Shown: positions 1 through 8,928, numbered from the stretch's first letter. The stretch: DNA of 64,000 bases from Citrobacter arsenatis (GCF_004353845.1 NZ_CP037864.1:3224001-3288000), one strand, 5' to 3'. The notes: generated by a model from the sequence alone, not told the origin. A program made the numbers and translations.

Positions 1-177
1 TTCCACGCTCATACCAGGCTTGATGTAGTCGCTCAGGTTGTCCAACAGCAGAACGCGTTTCTGGTTGTCACGGATCTTTTTCTCAACGTCCTGAATTTCA
101 CGTTGCAATTTGTTTTTACGACGGAACAGACGAACAAATTCCAGCACGTCCTGGAAAGAAGGCTTGGTAGTTTCCAT
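1..177 (-). CDS. yeeX: YeeX, DUF496 family protein (3' part cut by window edge)
   Basis: The first 59 codons are present, starting METTKPSFQDVLEFVRLF; the C-terminal half and stop lie beyond the left edge. The sequence matches the conserved enterobacterial YeeX protein (about 109 residues in E. coli). It is highly charged and predicted to be largely helical or coiled coil (RRKNKLQREIQDVEKKI). Its function is not established. The ATG at 177 has a GGGG ribosome binding site seven bases upstream. The 238-bp stretch to yeeA (178-415) holds its promoter region and an imperfect hairpin at 315-340, with no further gene seen. Confidence 0.93.
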   Translation of the reverse strand, partial: METTKPSFQDVLEFVRLFRRKNKLQREIQDVEKKIRDNQKRVLLLDNLSDYIKPGMSVE

Positions 178-415
178 TTTTACACCCCTGATAATGTGAG
201 ATTCGGATTCGTTAAAACAACGGCTAAAGTGGGTCAACATTACTTTCATGCCCGCCATACTTCAAGTTGCATCTGCATCGACAATGCATGGTTGAAACCT
301 GAATTATCGAGGGTAAAGCCATTGCAGTTACCAATGGTTTTAGCCTTTTTCAGTATCATACCTCTAATCTTTGCTGAATCGAAGCAGCAGTAGAACCTAT
401 CGCCTCATCTGCTCT

Positions 416-1474
416 TTATTTGCGCAGCGCACGACAGATTAAATGCGAGAGCAACTCCAGCTGTCGCGCCATTTCCATGTTCAACCAAACGTAGCCGTGA
501 ATGGGCGTTTCTGCGACATTATCGCCTTTATGCTCAGCAATGAGCTGACGCAACTCCGCCACGGTGTCATTGAGTTTTTCCGTATTGGCAAGCACCGGCT
601 GCGGATTACCTTCATACAAAGCGTGGGTTATGGTCAGTAGGGCCTGCTGCGTCCTGAGTTGAGTTTCACGAAGAGTATGCGCATTCAGCATGACAAAGTG
701 ACTGGTACGGCTGGCCCAAAGCGCATTAATTTGCAGCTCAAGCATGCAGACCAGATTACGGTTAACCGTTTGAATAGCCTCAAAAATTGATTTTTGAATA
801 CGGGTTTCTTTACTGGCGGGAACGATGAGTCCGCGCATTTTGACAACGTCGCTTAAGAGCTGCTGTAAATGCTTTTCAAGCCGCGGTTGCTCAAGCAAAT
901 TAGGGGATAGCGCGGCCTGATACACCCGATTGTACCCCGTTACGCAATGTGCCAGTTGGATACGCCAGTGTATGAATGCCCGCTGCGGCCAGATGCCGGT
1001 AAACAGCATCGCCAGTAATGAACCCAAAATAACGTCGCCACCGCGCCATAACGCGGTATTCATATCCCCGGCGGGTGCGCCCACAACGACAGCAAGCGTG
1101 ATGCCAATCAGCAGCGCCTGATACGGCCTTTTACCTAACGCCAGCCAGCCGCAGAGAAACATTGCCACGGCGCACCATATCAGCATTAGTGGAAGTGAAA
1201 AAAGCTCCAGACGCAGGGCAATCAGCCCAAGAACCGATCCCAGGATCGTTCCGCCAATACGTTCAAAAGCTCTGGGAACAACGTTACCCCAAAAAGAAAT
1301 TGGCCCCATAATCACCACCAGCGTGATCAGAGGCCATGTTCCTTCAGGGATGTTTAACAGGCGTACCAACAGAAAAGTAAGCAGAAACGCCAGCGCAATG
1401 CGAATACCATGCACCACACGATAATGACGATACAAACGAATTTCAAAAGGACTCAGCGACTTATCTGCACGCAC
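416..1474 (-). CDS. yeeA: YeeA, FUSC-family inner membrane protein
   Basis: This 352-residue protein has an N-terminal membrane domain of about six hydrophobic helices (roughly residues 20-165, e.g. IALAFLLTFLLVRLL) followed by a long soluble helical region. This is the layout of the FUSC / aromatic acid exporter-like family, and gene order and length match E. coli YeeA. The family includes efflux proteins such as AaeB, but no substrate is known for YeeA. It lies 86 bp downstream of sbmC on the same strand and may be partly co-transcribed with it. The membrane assignment is firm; a transport role is inferred from the family. Confidence 0.88.
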   Translation of the reverse strand: MRADKSLSPFEIRLYRHYRVVHGIRIALAFLLTFLLVRLLNIPEGTWPLITLVVIMGPISFWGNVVPRAFERIGGTILGSVLGLIALRLELFSLPLMLIWCAVAMFLCGWLALGKRPYQALLIGITLAVVVGAPAGDMNTALWRGGDVILGSLLAMLFTGIWPQRAFIHWRIQLAHCVTGYNRVYQAALSPNLLEQPRLEKHLQQLLSDVVKMRGLIVPASKETRIQKSIFEAIQTVNRNLVCMLELQINALWASRTSHFVMLNAHTLRETQLRTQQALLTITHALYEGNPQPVLANTEKLNDTVAELRQLIAEHKGDNVAETPIHGYVWLNMEMARQLELLSHLICRALRK

Positions 1475-1560
1475 TCATGCACTCCGTCAGGGAATAGCGA
1501 AGAACAGAATTGTACCTGTTTTTACGGCGAAAACATCATCCTGATTTACACCAAAAACAG

Positions 1561-2028
1561 CTACTTCGACTGCACTGGCACGTACATTTCAATGTCCCAG
1601 TAACCGTCCTCCATGCCATTGTTCATATAAACTTCAAAGCAGGGTTTAGGAGCTATGGTGTAAGTCGTATCCTGCATCAGGCGTTCGAAGAACTGGTACC
1701 ACGGCGTCGCAAAATCGTGATTCTCAACACGTGCAACGGCTATAGCATAGTCGCCCCCCGCCAGTTCGGTGAGGATCACCCCTTCGCTGTTTTCCGGGAT
1801 CGCAAAACCTTCAGGCACAGAGACCACGGTATCACAGCGCAGTTTTTCCGCAGGAACAACGTCAGGATTGTCGTAATAAACGGCGATCCATTCCAGCGGT
1901 ACAATCTGTTTACCGTCGACCCACTTCATTAACTGCTCAAAACCCTGCTTAACCGTTTGTTCCCACGGTCCAAGCATATGGAAACCGGCAATCATGCGTT
2001 TATCGACCTGCTTTATCTCGTACTCCAT
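1561..2028 (-). CDS. sbmC: SbmC (GyrI), DNA gyrase inhibitor
   Basis: The 155-residue protein matches SbmC/GyrI of E. coli, a GyrI-like effector-binding domain protein that modulates DNA gyrase and protects against microcin B17 and some gyrase-targeting agents. Family-typical stretches seen include GPWEQTVKQGFEQL, AVYYDNPD and the C-terminal EDGYWDIEMYV. It begins with ATG at 2028 behind a GGAGGTT ribosome binding site. The promoter just upstream carries a LexA operator, so SOS induction is expected, as established for E. coli sbmC. Confidence 0.95.
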   Translation of the reverse strand: MEYEIKQVDKRMIAGFHMLGPWEQTVKQGFEQLMKWVDGKQIVPLEWIAVYYDNPDVVPAEKLRCDTVVSVPEGFAIPENSEGVILTELAGGDYAIAVARVENHDFATPWYQFFERLMQDTTYTIAPKPCFEVYMNNGMEDGYWDIEMYVPVQSK

Positions 2029-2046
2029 ACAACCTCCACCGCTACA

Positions 2047-2089
2047 CTGTATTTATATACAGTATAATTTTTAGGTATGTTGGCCACAA
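2047..2089 (-). promoter_or_regulatory. sbmC promoter with LexA (SOS) box
   Basis: On the minus strand a -35 TTGTGG (2084-2089) and a -10 TATACT (2061-2066) are separated by exactly 17 bp. A full LexA box, CTGTATTTATATACAG on the plus strand (CTGT-N8-ACAG, 2047-2062), overlaps the last bases of the -10 and the likely transcription start. Bound LexA would therefore block RNA polymerase directly. This fits the known DNA-damage control of sbmC. Confidence 0.88.
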
Positions 2090-2151
2090 GGAAATAGTGA
2101 TTATTATGTGAGCAGATTCGCACTCTTGCCAGTCAACCGCATCAGGAAAAA

Positions 2152-3324
2152 CTACGCCTTGTGGTGGAAATAATCGCTCAGACGTGAGAAAACGCCGCCT
2201 TCGCTGACGGACTCCAGCGTAACCAGAGGCCAATGCGCCACCAGCTTATCTCGATCGTAGAGTTCAATTTCACCCACACGTTGATGCGCAGCGATTGGCG
2301 CAACCAGCTCTTTCTTATCAAGAACATATTTTGCTTTGATGTTAGGGACTTCCGTCTTGGGCAGGGCCATCCAGAAATCCTGCTCGGTACCGAGGCTGAT
2401 TTTTTCTTTATCGCCATACCAGATCCGTTCAGTACCAACCTGCTTACCGCTACGCAAAACCTGCACCGTATCGAAATTGTGTTGCCCCCATTGCAGCAGT
2501 TTACGCGCCTGGTCTTCGCGCCCTTTCGCACTCTCCGCCCCCATCACAACCGCAATCAGGCGGCGCTGCCCATCCACGGCGGAAGCTATCAGGTTAAAGC
2601 CGGCACCGGACGTATGCCCTGTCTTCAGGCCATCAACGTTCATGCTTTTATCCCACAACAAGCCGTTACGGTTTTGCTGCGTGATACCGTTCCAGGTCAG
2701 GCTTTTCTCACTGTACATATGGTAGAAATCCGGTTCCCCGTGGATGATTGCGCGGGAAAGCACGGCCAGGTCGTACGCCGAACTATGCTGACCCGGCGCG
2801 TCCAGACCATGTACCGTTTCAAAATGGGTATCCTGCAGGTTCAGCTTTTGCGCATAGTTGTTCATCATCGCGACGAACTGTGGTTGTCCCCCGGCGATGT
2901 AATCCGCCAGTGCCACGCAAGCATCATTTCCGGAATCAACAATTAACCCACGGCTGAGGTCGCGTACCGAAACGCGATCCCCTTCTTTCAGGAACATCAG
3001 GGATGATCCGACAAATACCGGATTATCTTTTGCCCACGCATCGCGCCCGACAGTGACAATATCCGAGGGACTAATGCGCTTACTGTCGATTGCGCGGTCG
3101 ACAACATAGCCGGTCATCAGCTTAGTCAGGCTGGCAGGATTGCGCTGCTGGTGTTCATTACCGGCTGTCAGGATTTGGCCCGTGGTGTAATCCATTAATA
3201 CCCATGCCCCGGCAGTAATGGCAGGAGGTTGTGGAGCGAAGCTTGCGACGTCGGTCGCGTAGGCGGGCGAAAAACTCATCGCAAATAGTGAAGCGGCAAT
3301 AAACAAACGGCGTTTCAACAGCAT
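2152..3324 (-). CDS. dacD: DacD, D-alanyl-D-alanine carboxypeptidase (PBP6b)
   Basis: This low-molecular-mass penicillin-binding protein trims the terminal D-Ala from peptidoglycan pentapeptides. It has a signal peptide (about residues 1-23, ending SPAYA-T), the three peptidase S11 motifs SLTK (Ser65, Lys68), SGN (131-133) and KTG (234-236), then a PBP5-like C-terminal domain and a short terminal amphipathic anchor. The reading frame stays open far upstream, but the signal peptide only makes sense from ATG 3324 (390 aa). A TTG at 3318 gives 388 aa, the E. coli length, with better spacing from the GAGG ribosome binding site, and could be the true start. The gene lies 140 bp downstream of phsC behind a large palindrome at 3392-3425. 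Confidence 0.95.
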   Translation of the reverse strand: MLLKRRLFIAASLFAMSFSPAYATDVASFAPQPPAITAGAWVLMDYTTGQILTAGNEHQQRNPASLTKLMTGYVVDRAIDSKRISPSDIVTVGRDAWAKDNPVFVGSSLMFLKEGDRVSVRDLSRGLIVDSGNDACVALADYIAGGQPQFVAMMNNYAQKLNLQDTHFETVHGLDAPGQHSSAYDLAVLSRAIIHGEPDFYHMYSEKSLTWNGITQQNRNGLLWDKSMNVDGLKTGHTSGAGFNLIASAVDGQRRLIAVVMGAESAKGREDQARKLLQWGQHNFDTVQVLRSGKQVGTERIWYGDKEKISLGTEQDFWMALPKTEVPNIKAKYVLDKKELVAPIAAHQRVGEIELYDRDKLVAHWPLVTLESVSEGGVFSRLSDYFHHKA

Positions 3325-3391
3325 GTCCTCAGGAAAGGGAGAAATAGCCGTTCTTTTTACGGAAGTTCTGAAGAACAAACATGGATAAATT

Positions 3392-3425
3392 GCAAGAAAA
3401 TGTGACATAAGGCACATTTTCTTGC
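3392..3425. promoter_or_regulatory. 13-bp-arm palindrome containing a Crp-like site, between phsC and dacD
   Basis: A perfect inverted repeat has arms at 3392-3404 and 3413-3425 and an 8-nt centre. Its core at 3401-3416 reads TGTGA-N6-GCACA, one base off the Crp core consensus TGTGA-N6-TCACA, with A/T flanks (AAA/TTT) as in strong Crp sites. It lies about 85 bp upstream of the dacD start. As RNA it would form a strong hairpin at the end of phsC, but it lacks a following U-tract, so it is a poor intrinsic terminator. Crp binding is inferred. Confidence 0.5.
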
Positions 3426-3463
3426 TATCAGAAATGAATTTCAGGGACAAATCACGCCAGGAA

Positions 3464-4231
3464 CTACCCTTTACGCGGCGCGGTCTCTGCGTGATGGCTG
3501 CGATGGCGGTGATAGCCATCGATCATACTACGGAAAATTTGCCCCGGCGTGTCGCCCAGCGTGCACAGATAAATATGCGCGCAGATGAACAATAAACCCA
3601 CAATCGCTAACGCCATATGCAGCACCAACATCACCGGCCCCGCCCCTGGCACTTGTGGGTAGAGACATAACAACCCCGTGATGATCAGTAGTGGAACCAG
3701 CGCGTACATGATAGCCAGATAGGCCAGCTGTTGTAGCGGGTTGAATTTATCCTCTGCCGTTGCGGCAAACGGGTGCGGCTCGCCTTTCATAATGCCATAT
3801 AGATAAAAGCGTGTTTGCAGCAGGCAGCGTGATAATAATCCATTCAACTTCACGCGATAATGGCAGCCGTTGCCGCTGGTTGCGTTTATTAACACAAAGC
3901 CAATCCAGAAGGCCAGCAATGCGAAGCCGCACCAGGTATGGATTTGCACCATCAATGCCACCGGCCCGACTGAGAAGTGGCCAAACAGACCGCTCAGCAG
4001 AAGCAGGATAAACAACAGCGCATTGCCCCAATGCCAGCGGCGGACAGCCAGCGAATAGAGGTAGTCCCGATGCTCTTCCCCGGTGGCCGTTTTGGGTGCC
4101 AGCATCCGACGTAACAGTGCGTGAGTGACCAGGCCCGCAATCATCAGCACGACAACTACGCCTGCATAAATGAGCCACAGCGGCCAGTAGTCTGGCGCAT
4201 AGTTAAGCTCTGCTCCCCAGATAGAATTCAT
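3464..4231 (-). CDS. phsC: PhsC, thiosulfate reductase cytochrome b subunit
   Basis: This 255-residue integral membrane protein has five predicted hydrophobic helices and conserved His residues in several of them (e.g. HALLRR, HWGNALLF, HTWCGFALL, HMALAIVG), consistent with a di-heme b-type cytochrome of the formate dehydrogenase gamma type. It anchors PhsAB to the membrane and passes electrons from menaquinol to the catalytic subunit for thiosulfate reduction to sulfide and sulfite. The start overlaps the phsB stop by four bases (ATGA), so translation is coupled. Together with phsB and phsA it forms one operon read right to left. Confidence 0.94.
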   Translation of the reverse strand: MNSIWGAELNYAPDYWPLWLIYAGVVVVLMIAGLVTHALLRRMLAPKTATGEEHRDYLYSLAVRRWHWGNALLFILLLLSGLFGHFSVGPVALMVQIHTWCGFALLAFWIGFVLINATSGNGCHYRVKLNGLLSRCLLQTRFYLYGIMKGEPHPFAATAEDKFNPLQQLAYLAIMYALVPLLIITGLLCLYPQVPGAGPVMLVLHMALAIVGLLFICAHIYLCTLGDTPGQIFRSMIDGYHRHRSHHAETAPRKG

Positions 4232-4806
4232 ACGTTACCCTCCTGATGGATCTCTTTACGCCGATAAACGCTTACCGGGCCGCTACGCGTATCCTGCTGG
4301 CGATAAACCTCTTTTTGATTGATCCAGTGCTGAATTTCCGGGTCATCGCGACGACCAAACTTCAGCGCATCCGTCGGACAAACGGAAACACAGGCAGGCG
4401 ATTGTCCGATTTCCAGTCGAGTATCGGCGCAGAAGTTACATTTGTCGGCAATCCCCGTTTGCGGGTTAAGGTAGCGCACATGGAACGGACAAGCAGCCAC
4501 GCAGTAGTCGCAGCCAATACAGCGAGATTTATCCACTTGTACAATGCCGTTTTCGTCACGAAATGAAGCCCCGGTCGGGCAAACGCTGACGCACGGCGCA
4601 TCTTCACAATGCTGACAGGAAACACGAACAAACTGGAAGTGGGACAGCACCTCAGGCTCATGTTCTGGTGAACGGATCTGCACCTGTAAGCGGCTATATC
4701 CCTCCGGCACGTCATTCAGTACCTTGCAGGCAACCGTACAGGCCTGACAGCCAATACAACGTTTCTCGTCATGCAGCATGACATAAGGGTTTGTAGATTG
4801 ATTCAT
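4228..4806 (-). CDS. phsB: PhsB, thiosulfate reductase iron-sulfur subunit
   Basis: This 192-residue electron-transfer protein of the DmsB/NrfC type has four cysteine clusters: CIGCQACTVAC, CQHCEDAPCVSVC, CIGCDYCVAAC, and CNFC with a later CVSVCP. It should therefore carry four [4Fe-4S] centres and relay electrons from PhsC to PhsA. ATG 4806 (MNQSTNPY) is chosen because it follows a GGAGAA ribosome binding site; the in-frame ATG six codons earlier falls inside the end of phsA. It has no signal peptide and presumably crosses the membrane with Tat-exported PhsA. Confidence 0.95.
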   Translation of the reverse strand: MNQSTNPYVMLHDEKRCIGCQACTVACKVLNDVPEGYSRLQVQIRSPEHEPEVLSHFQFVRVSCQHCEDAPCVSVCPTGASFRDENGIVQVDKSRCIGCDYCVAACPFHVRYLNPQTGIADKCNFCADTRLEIGQSPACVSVCPTDALKFGRRDDPEIQHWINQKEVYRQQDTRSGPVSVYRRKEIHQEGNV

Positions 4807-4820
4807 GATGTTCTCCTTTC

Positions 4821-7094
4821 TCATGCACGACGAAGCGTAACGCCAGCGGTGTGTACCACCGTACCGGAAACCGGACTGGTAACATGCGAAAGCAAATTAC
4901 CGCAGTGAATACCGTGCGTCGTCGCCGCCGTTTTGGCTCCCGCCTTGGCGCCAAATCCCATATAAACAAACAGCGTATCGGGTCGAATTCCGGCAGTGAC
5001 CAGCGCTTTGCCTTTTTCCTTGCCGGTCGCATTTTCCAGCCAGATCTCATCGCCGTTTTTAATGCCTTTTTCGCGGGCAGTTTGTGGGTGGATCCACACC
5101 GCGTTGTCCCACATCAGCTCACTCAGCAACGGCACGTATTGTGTTGCGCCGTTGGTATGCACCGCCACTTTGCCCTGGATAAAATAGAGTTCATTATCGC
5201 TTTTGAGGGCAAAATTGCGGGCGCGCGGAATACCGTAGCCAGGCAGGAGTGTTTCCAGCTCTTCAGAGTAGAGTTCGATTTTTCCCGACGGGGATTTAAA
5301 GCGCAGTTGCTCACCATAGGTACCGTCGCCGTCAACCGCTGCCGCGCCCGGATAGCGCTCCACAAACTGACGCACCGCTTCAGGTTCACGCAGTAGCAGC
5401 GGAATCCCCCACTCCCGGTACCCTTTCTGACGCAATTCAGCCGATAGCGCATGATCGCCATTAAGCTGATACAACTGACGCGTCTGCATATCCTGCCAGG
5501 GATAGAATTGCCCCAGGCCTAACTGCACAGCCAGCTCTTTCCAAATTTGCCAGCTCGGACGTGCATCACCAATAGGTTCCACTACCTGCTGGCGCAGGGC
5601 ATAGGCTGGATTCAGGCCCGACATGTCAGAAACTTCTTCATCGCGCTCAAGGTAAGTACATTCAGGCAAAAGATAATCGGCATAGGCCGCGCTTTCGCTT
5701 AAATAGACATCGCAACTGACCACCAGATCGAGTTGTTCAACGGTTTTGACCAGGTCAGGTCGACAGGTCACGGTCTGGAAAGGATTGTGGCGGGACATAA
5801 TCCAGCCCTTTACCGGATAAGGCGTCTGGTTTAACACGGCATCAATGATGCTTTGCACCACGCCACCGCCTGCCGCGATGAACTTGAATTGTGGAGCAAC
5901 CAGATCGATGCGCTGCGCCGTTGGCTTAGGCAATTTGACATCGGGTTTTGCCAGCACCGGCGCGACCTTCTCTCCGGCCAGTTTATTGTAGGTTGCCGCG
6001 CCTTTTTTCTGGTATAAGCCACCTTCACGCTCAATATTTCCCAACAGCGCATTGAGGCTGAATATCATACGCCGCATATCAATTTCTTCTTGCGAAAACG
6101 TCGCGCGATGGCCTGGGCTGACGATAGCATGAGGCGCGCAGGCGGCCATTTCGCGGGTGACCCGAACAATGACGTCAGCTGGTACATCCGCTTGCTTTTG
6201 CGCCCATTCCGGCGTGGTCTCTTGTACGGCTTCTGCCAGTTGGTCAAATCCTGTGGTGTAACGCGCCACAAAGTCCGCATCATACAATTTTTCATTAATC
6301 ATGACGTGACACATGGCCATTAACACCGGCAAGTCGCCGCCAGGTTTGAGCGCATGCCATTCATCCGCCTTGCTGGAGAAGACGGACAAACGGGGATCGA
6401 AGCTGACCATTTTTGCGCCCTTCTCCTGGGCGGTCATCAGCTCATGCGTTTCGGCAACCTCAATCCCTTCATAGAGGTTGTGGCCAAAAGAGACCATATA
6501 ACGGGTATTGGCGATATCCATGGCCAAATCGCCGCCCATCATCACTTTGGCAGCAATCGATTTTCCTGCTGGGCATGTCGACGCGTGCGTAAAGGTATTT
6601 GGCGATCCGAAAGCCGTTGCGAGGTGAAATAAATGCCCCGAAAGCGAACCAGATTTAGAAGAAAATACAACGCCCTGGGGACCATGCTGCGCTTTTATTG
6701 CCGTCATTTTTTCGGCAATTTCTTTATACGCCTGTTGCCAGCTAATGACCTGCCATTCTCCGCTCCCACGAGGTCCTGTGCGCTTCATGGGTTTAACAAT
6801 ACGATGCGGGTCGTTGACCAGGCTAACACCGCTGCCTCCGCGCGCGCAGACACGCGTGCCTTGTTGCGGCGCATTAGGGTTCCCCTGAATAAAAACCGTC
6901 TTGTTATTAATCACTTGTGCCTGTATAGGGCAACGATAAGAACACATTTCACACAAACTTGGCGTCAGAGATGTTTTCCCCTTAATGCTCTGTGGAGAAT
7001 TTCGCGCCAGTGCGCCCGGCGGGAAACTTCCTATCGCACAGGCAGAGCAGCCTATCCCCACGCCTCGCAAAAAATTACGCCGACTAATGCTCAT
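4821..7094 (-). CDS. phsA: PhsA, thiosulfate reductase molybdopterin catalytic subunit
   Basis: This 757-residue DMSO-reductase-family oxidoreductase reduces thiosulfate to hydrogen sulfide and sulfite on the periplasmic side during anaerobic growth. It has a twin-arginine signal (SRRNFLRG, residues 4-11), a [4Fe-4S] motif with Cys48, Cys51, Cys55 and Cys83, and a likely Mo-ligand Cys174 in HASTCPAGK. The C-terminal part is a molybdopterin dinucleotide-binding domain. An AGGAGG ribosome binding site lies four bases before the ATG. It heads phsABC, which gives the H2S-positive phenotype of Salmonella and Citrobacter. Confidence 0.95.
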   Translation of the reverse strand: MSISRRNFLRGVGIGCSACAIGSFPPGALARNSPQSIKGKTSLTPSLCEMCSYRCPIQAQVINNKTVFIQGNPNAPQQGTRVCARGGSGVSLVNDPHRIVKPMKRTGPRGSGEWQVISWQQAYKEIAEKMTAIKAQHGPQGVVFSSKSGSLSGHLFHLATAFGSPNTFTHASTCPAGKSIAAKVMMGGDLAMDIANTRYMVSFGHNLYEGIEVAETHELMTAQEKGAKMVSFDPRLSVFSSKADEWHALKPGGDLPVLMAMCHVMINEKLYDADFVARYTTGFDQLAEAVQETTPEWAQKQADVPADVIVRVTREMAACAPHAIVSPGHRATFSQEEIDMRRMIFSLNALLGNIEREGGLYQKKGAATYNKLAGEKVAPVLAKPDVKLPKPTAQRIDLVAPQFKFIAAGGGVVQSIIDAVLNQTPYPVKGWIMSRHNPFQTVTCRPDLVKTVEQLDLVVSCDVYLSESAAYADYLLPECTYLERDEEVSDMSGLNPAYALRQQVVEPIGDARPSWQIWKELAVQLGLGQFYPWQDMQTRQLYQLNGDHALSAELRQKGYREWGIPLLLREPEAVRQFVERYPGAAAVDGDGTYGEQLRFKSPSGKIELYSEELETLLPGYGIPRARNFALKSDNELYFIQGKVAVHTNGATQYVPLLSELMWDNAVWIHPQTAREKGIKNGDEIWLENATGKEKGKALVTAGIRPDTLFVYMGFGAKAGAKTAATTHGIHCGNLLSHVTSPVSGTVVHTAGVTLRRA

Positions 7095-7492
7095 ATAACC
7101 TCCTGTTATTAGATATATCCAATGATTATATGGCTTTTAAATTATTAATTTTTAACCTCACTCACATTTCATTACAATCTAACCAAGCTTATCAGAGAAA
7201 TAAAAAGCCTTTGTTTATAAAAGATTTTTAAAATTTCCAGAACATAACCAATCGACGATAAATAACAATAATGGTTATCAGTTATATTATTTACAAATCC
7301 GCAACCTCAAGCTATTTTATTTGCGTAATTTATTTTAACAGTGCGGAATTTATTTATTAATTATATTAAAGCCCTGTTTATCTCAATTTTATTGCGTACA
7401 CAATCCAGCCTCGATAATGCCATAGCTGATTACCTCGCTATTTTTTGGTATTCTTGGACGAGCGCTAAATTGATCCCGGACATAACTGAACA
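7095..7492. promoter_or_regulatory. AT-rich divergent promoter region between phsA and sbcB
   Basis: These 398 bp are strikingly AT-rich compared with the flanking genes and contain no plausible coding sequence. They must hold the phsABC promoter (leftward) and the sbcB promoter (rightward). A Crp half-site TCACATTT lies at 7162-7169 (TGTGA on the minus strand), about 70 bp upstream of phsA; its partner half is poor. This would fit the known catabolite sensitivity of phs in Salmonella. No convincing FNR dyad was found by eye. Confidence 0.45.
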
Positions 7493-8917
7493 ATGAATGA
7501 CGGCAAGCAGCAACCTGGTTTTCTCTTTCACGATTACGAGACCTTTGGTACCCATCCGGCACTGGACAGACCCGCGCAATTTGCGGCTATCCGCACAGAT
7601 AGCGATTTCAACATCATCGGTGAACCTGAGGTCTTTTACTGTAAACCCGCAGACGACTATCTGCCGCAGCCTGAGGCGGTGCTGATAACCGGAATCACCC
7701 CGCAGGAAGCACGTGAAAAGGGAGAGAATGAAGCTGCATTTGCTGCACGCATCCACGCCCTGTTCACCGTGCCGAAAACCTGTATCCTGGGCTATAACAA
7801 CGTGCGCTTCGACGATGAGGTGACGCGCAACATCCTGTACCGTAATTTCTACGATCCCTACGCCTGGAGCTGGCAGAACGATAATTCACGCTGGGATTTA
7901 CTGGATGTGATGCGCGCCTGCTATGCCCTGCGTCCTGAAGGCATTAACTGGCCGGAAAACGACGACGGCTTACCCAGCTTTCGCCTGGAGCATTTGACCA
8001 AAGCCAACGGTATTGAACACGCCAATGCCCACGATGCGATGGCCGACGTGTATGCCACAATCGCGATGGCGCAATTAGTAAAAACACGCCAGCCGCGTCT
8101 GTTTGATTATCTCTACAGCCATCGTAATAAACACAAGCTGGCCGCACTGATTGATGTCCCGCAAATGAAACCGCTGGTTCATGTCTCTGGCATGTTAGGC
8201 GCATGGCGCGGTAATACCAGTTGGGTGGCACCGCTCGCCTGGCACCCGGAGAATCGCAACGCGGTCATTATGGTCGACCTGGCCGGTGATATTTCGCCGC
8301 TGCTCGAACTCGACAGCGACGCGCTACGTGAGCGGCTCTACACCGCTAAGGCCGATCTGGGAGATAACCCGGCGGTACCGGTTAAACTGGTGCACATCAA
8401 CAAATGCCCGGTCCTGGCACAGGCGAACACTCTGCGCCCGGAAGATGCGTATCGCCTTGGTATTAACCGCCAGCATTGCCTGGATAATCTTAAAGTTCTG
8501 CGCGAAAACCCGCAGGTACGCGACAAGGTCGTGGCTATCTTCGCCGATGCAGAACCCTTTGCGTCATCCGATAACGTAGACGCCCAGCTGTACAACGGCT
8601 TTTTCAGCGATGCCGACCGGGCCGCGATGAAAATCGTCCTGGAGACCGAACCGCGCAATTTACCAGCGCTGGATATCTCCTTTGTCGATAAACGCATTGA
8701 AAAACTGCTGTTTAACTACCGCGCGCGTAACTTCCCCGGAACGCTGGATGAAGCCGAACAACAACGCTGGCTGGACCATCGTCGTCAGGTATTCACGCCG
8801 GAGTTTTTGCAAGATTACGCCAATGAACTACAGATGCTGAGTCAGCAATATGCGGACAACAAAGAGAAGCTGATGCTGCTGAAATCACTCTGGCAGTATG
8901 CGCAAGAGATTGTATAA
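7493..8917 (+). CDS. sbcB: SbcB, exodeoxyribonuclease I
   Basis: This 474-residue 3'-5' single-strand DNA exonuclease acts in recombination, mismatch repair and clean-up of hairpin intermediates. The N-terminal DEDD exonuclease domain starts with FHDYETFGTHP (Asp14, Glu16) and ends with the NAHDAMADV block; an SH3-like segment and a C-terminal helical domain follow, as in E. coli ExoI (475 aa). ATG 7493 aligns with the second Met of the E. coli protein (MMNDGKQQ). The gene is monocistronic and ends at a strong bidirectional terminator. Confidence 0.97.
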   Translation: MNDGKQQPGFLFHDYETFGTHPALDRPAQFAAIRTDSDFNIIGEPEVFYCKPADDYLPQPEAVLITGITPQEAREKGENEAAFAARIHALFTVPKTCILGYNNVRFDDEVTRNILYRNFYDPYAWSWQNDNSRWDLLDVMRACYALRPEGINWPENDDGLPSFRLEHLTKANGIEHANAHDAMADVYATIAMAQLVKTRQPRLFDYLYSHRNKHKLAALIDVPQMKPLVHVSGMLGAWRGNTSWVAPLAWHPENRNAVIMVDLAGDISPLLELDSDALRERLYTAKADLGDNPAVPVKLVHINKCPVLAQANTLRPEDAYRLGINRQHCLDNLKVLRENPQVRDKVVAIFADAEPFASSDNVDAQLYNGFFSDADRAAMKIVLETEPRNLPALDISFVDKRIEKLLFNYRARNFPGTLDEAEQQRWLDHRRQVFTPEFLQDYANELQMLSQQYADNKEKLMLLKSLWQYAQEIV

Positions 8918-8928
8918 ATCCCACGTAT

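Noticed and set aside
315..340. Hairpin AAAGCCATTG...CAATGGTTTT between yeeX and yeeA as a terminator
   Set aside because: On the strand of yeeA transcription it has no T-run after the stem, and one pair is G-T; left as a structural remark only.
2042..2233. 63-codon frame between sbmC and dacD
   Set aside because: It overlaps the LexA box, the sbmC promoter and the end of dacD, and lacks a ribosome binding site.
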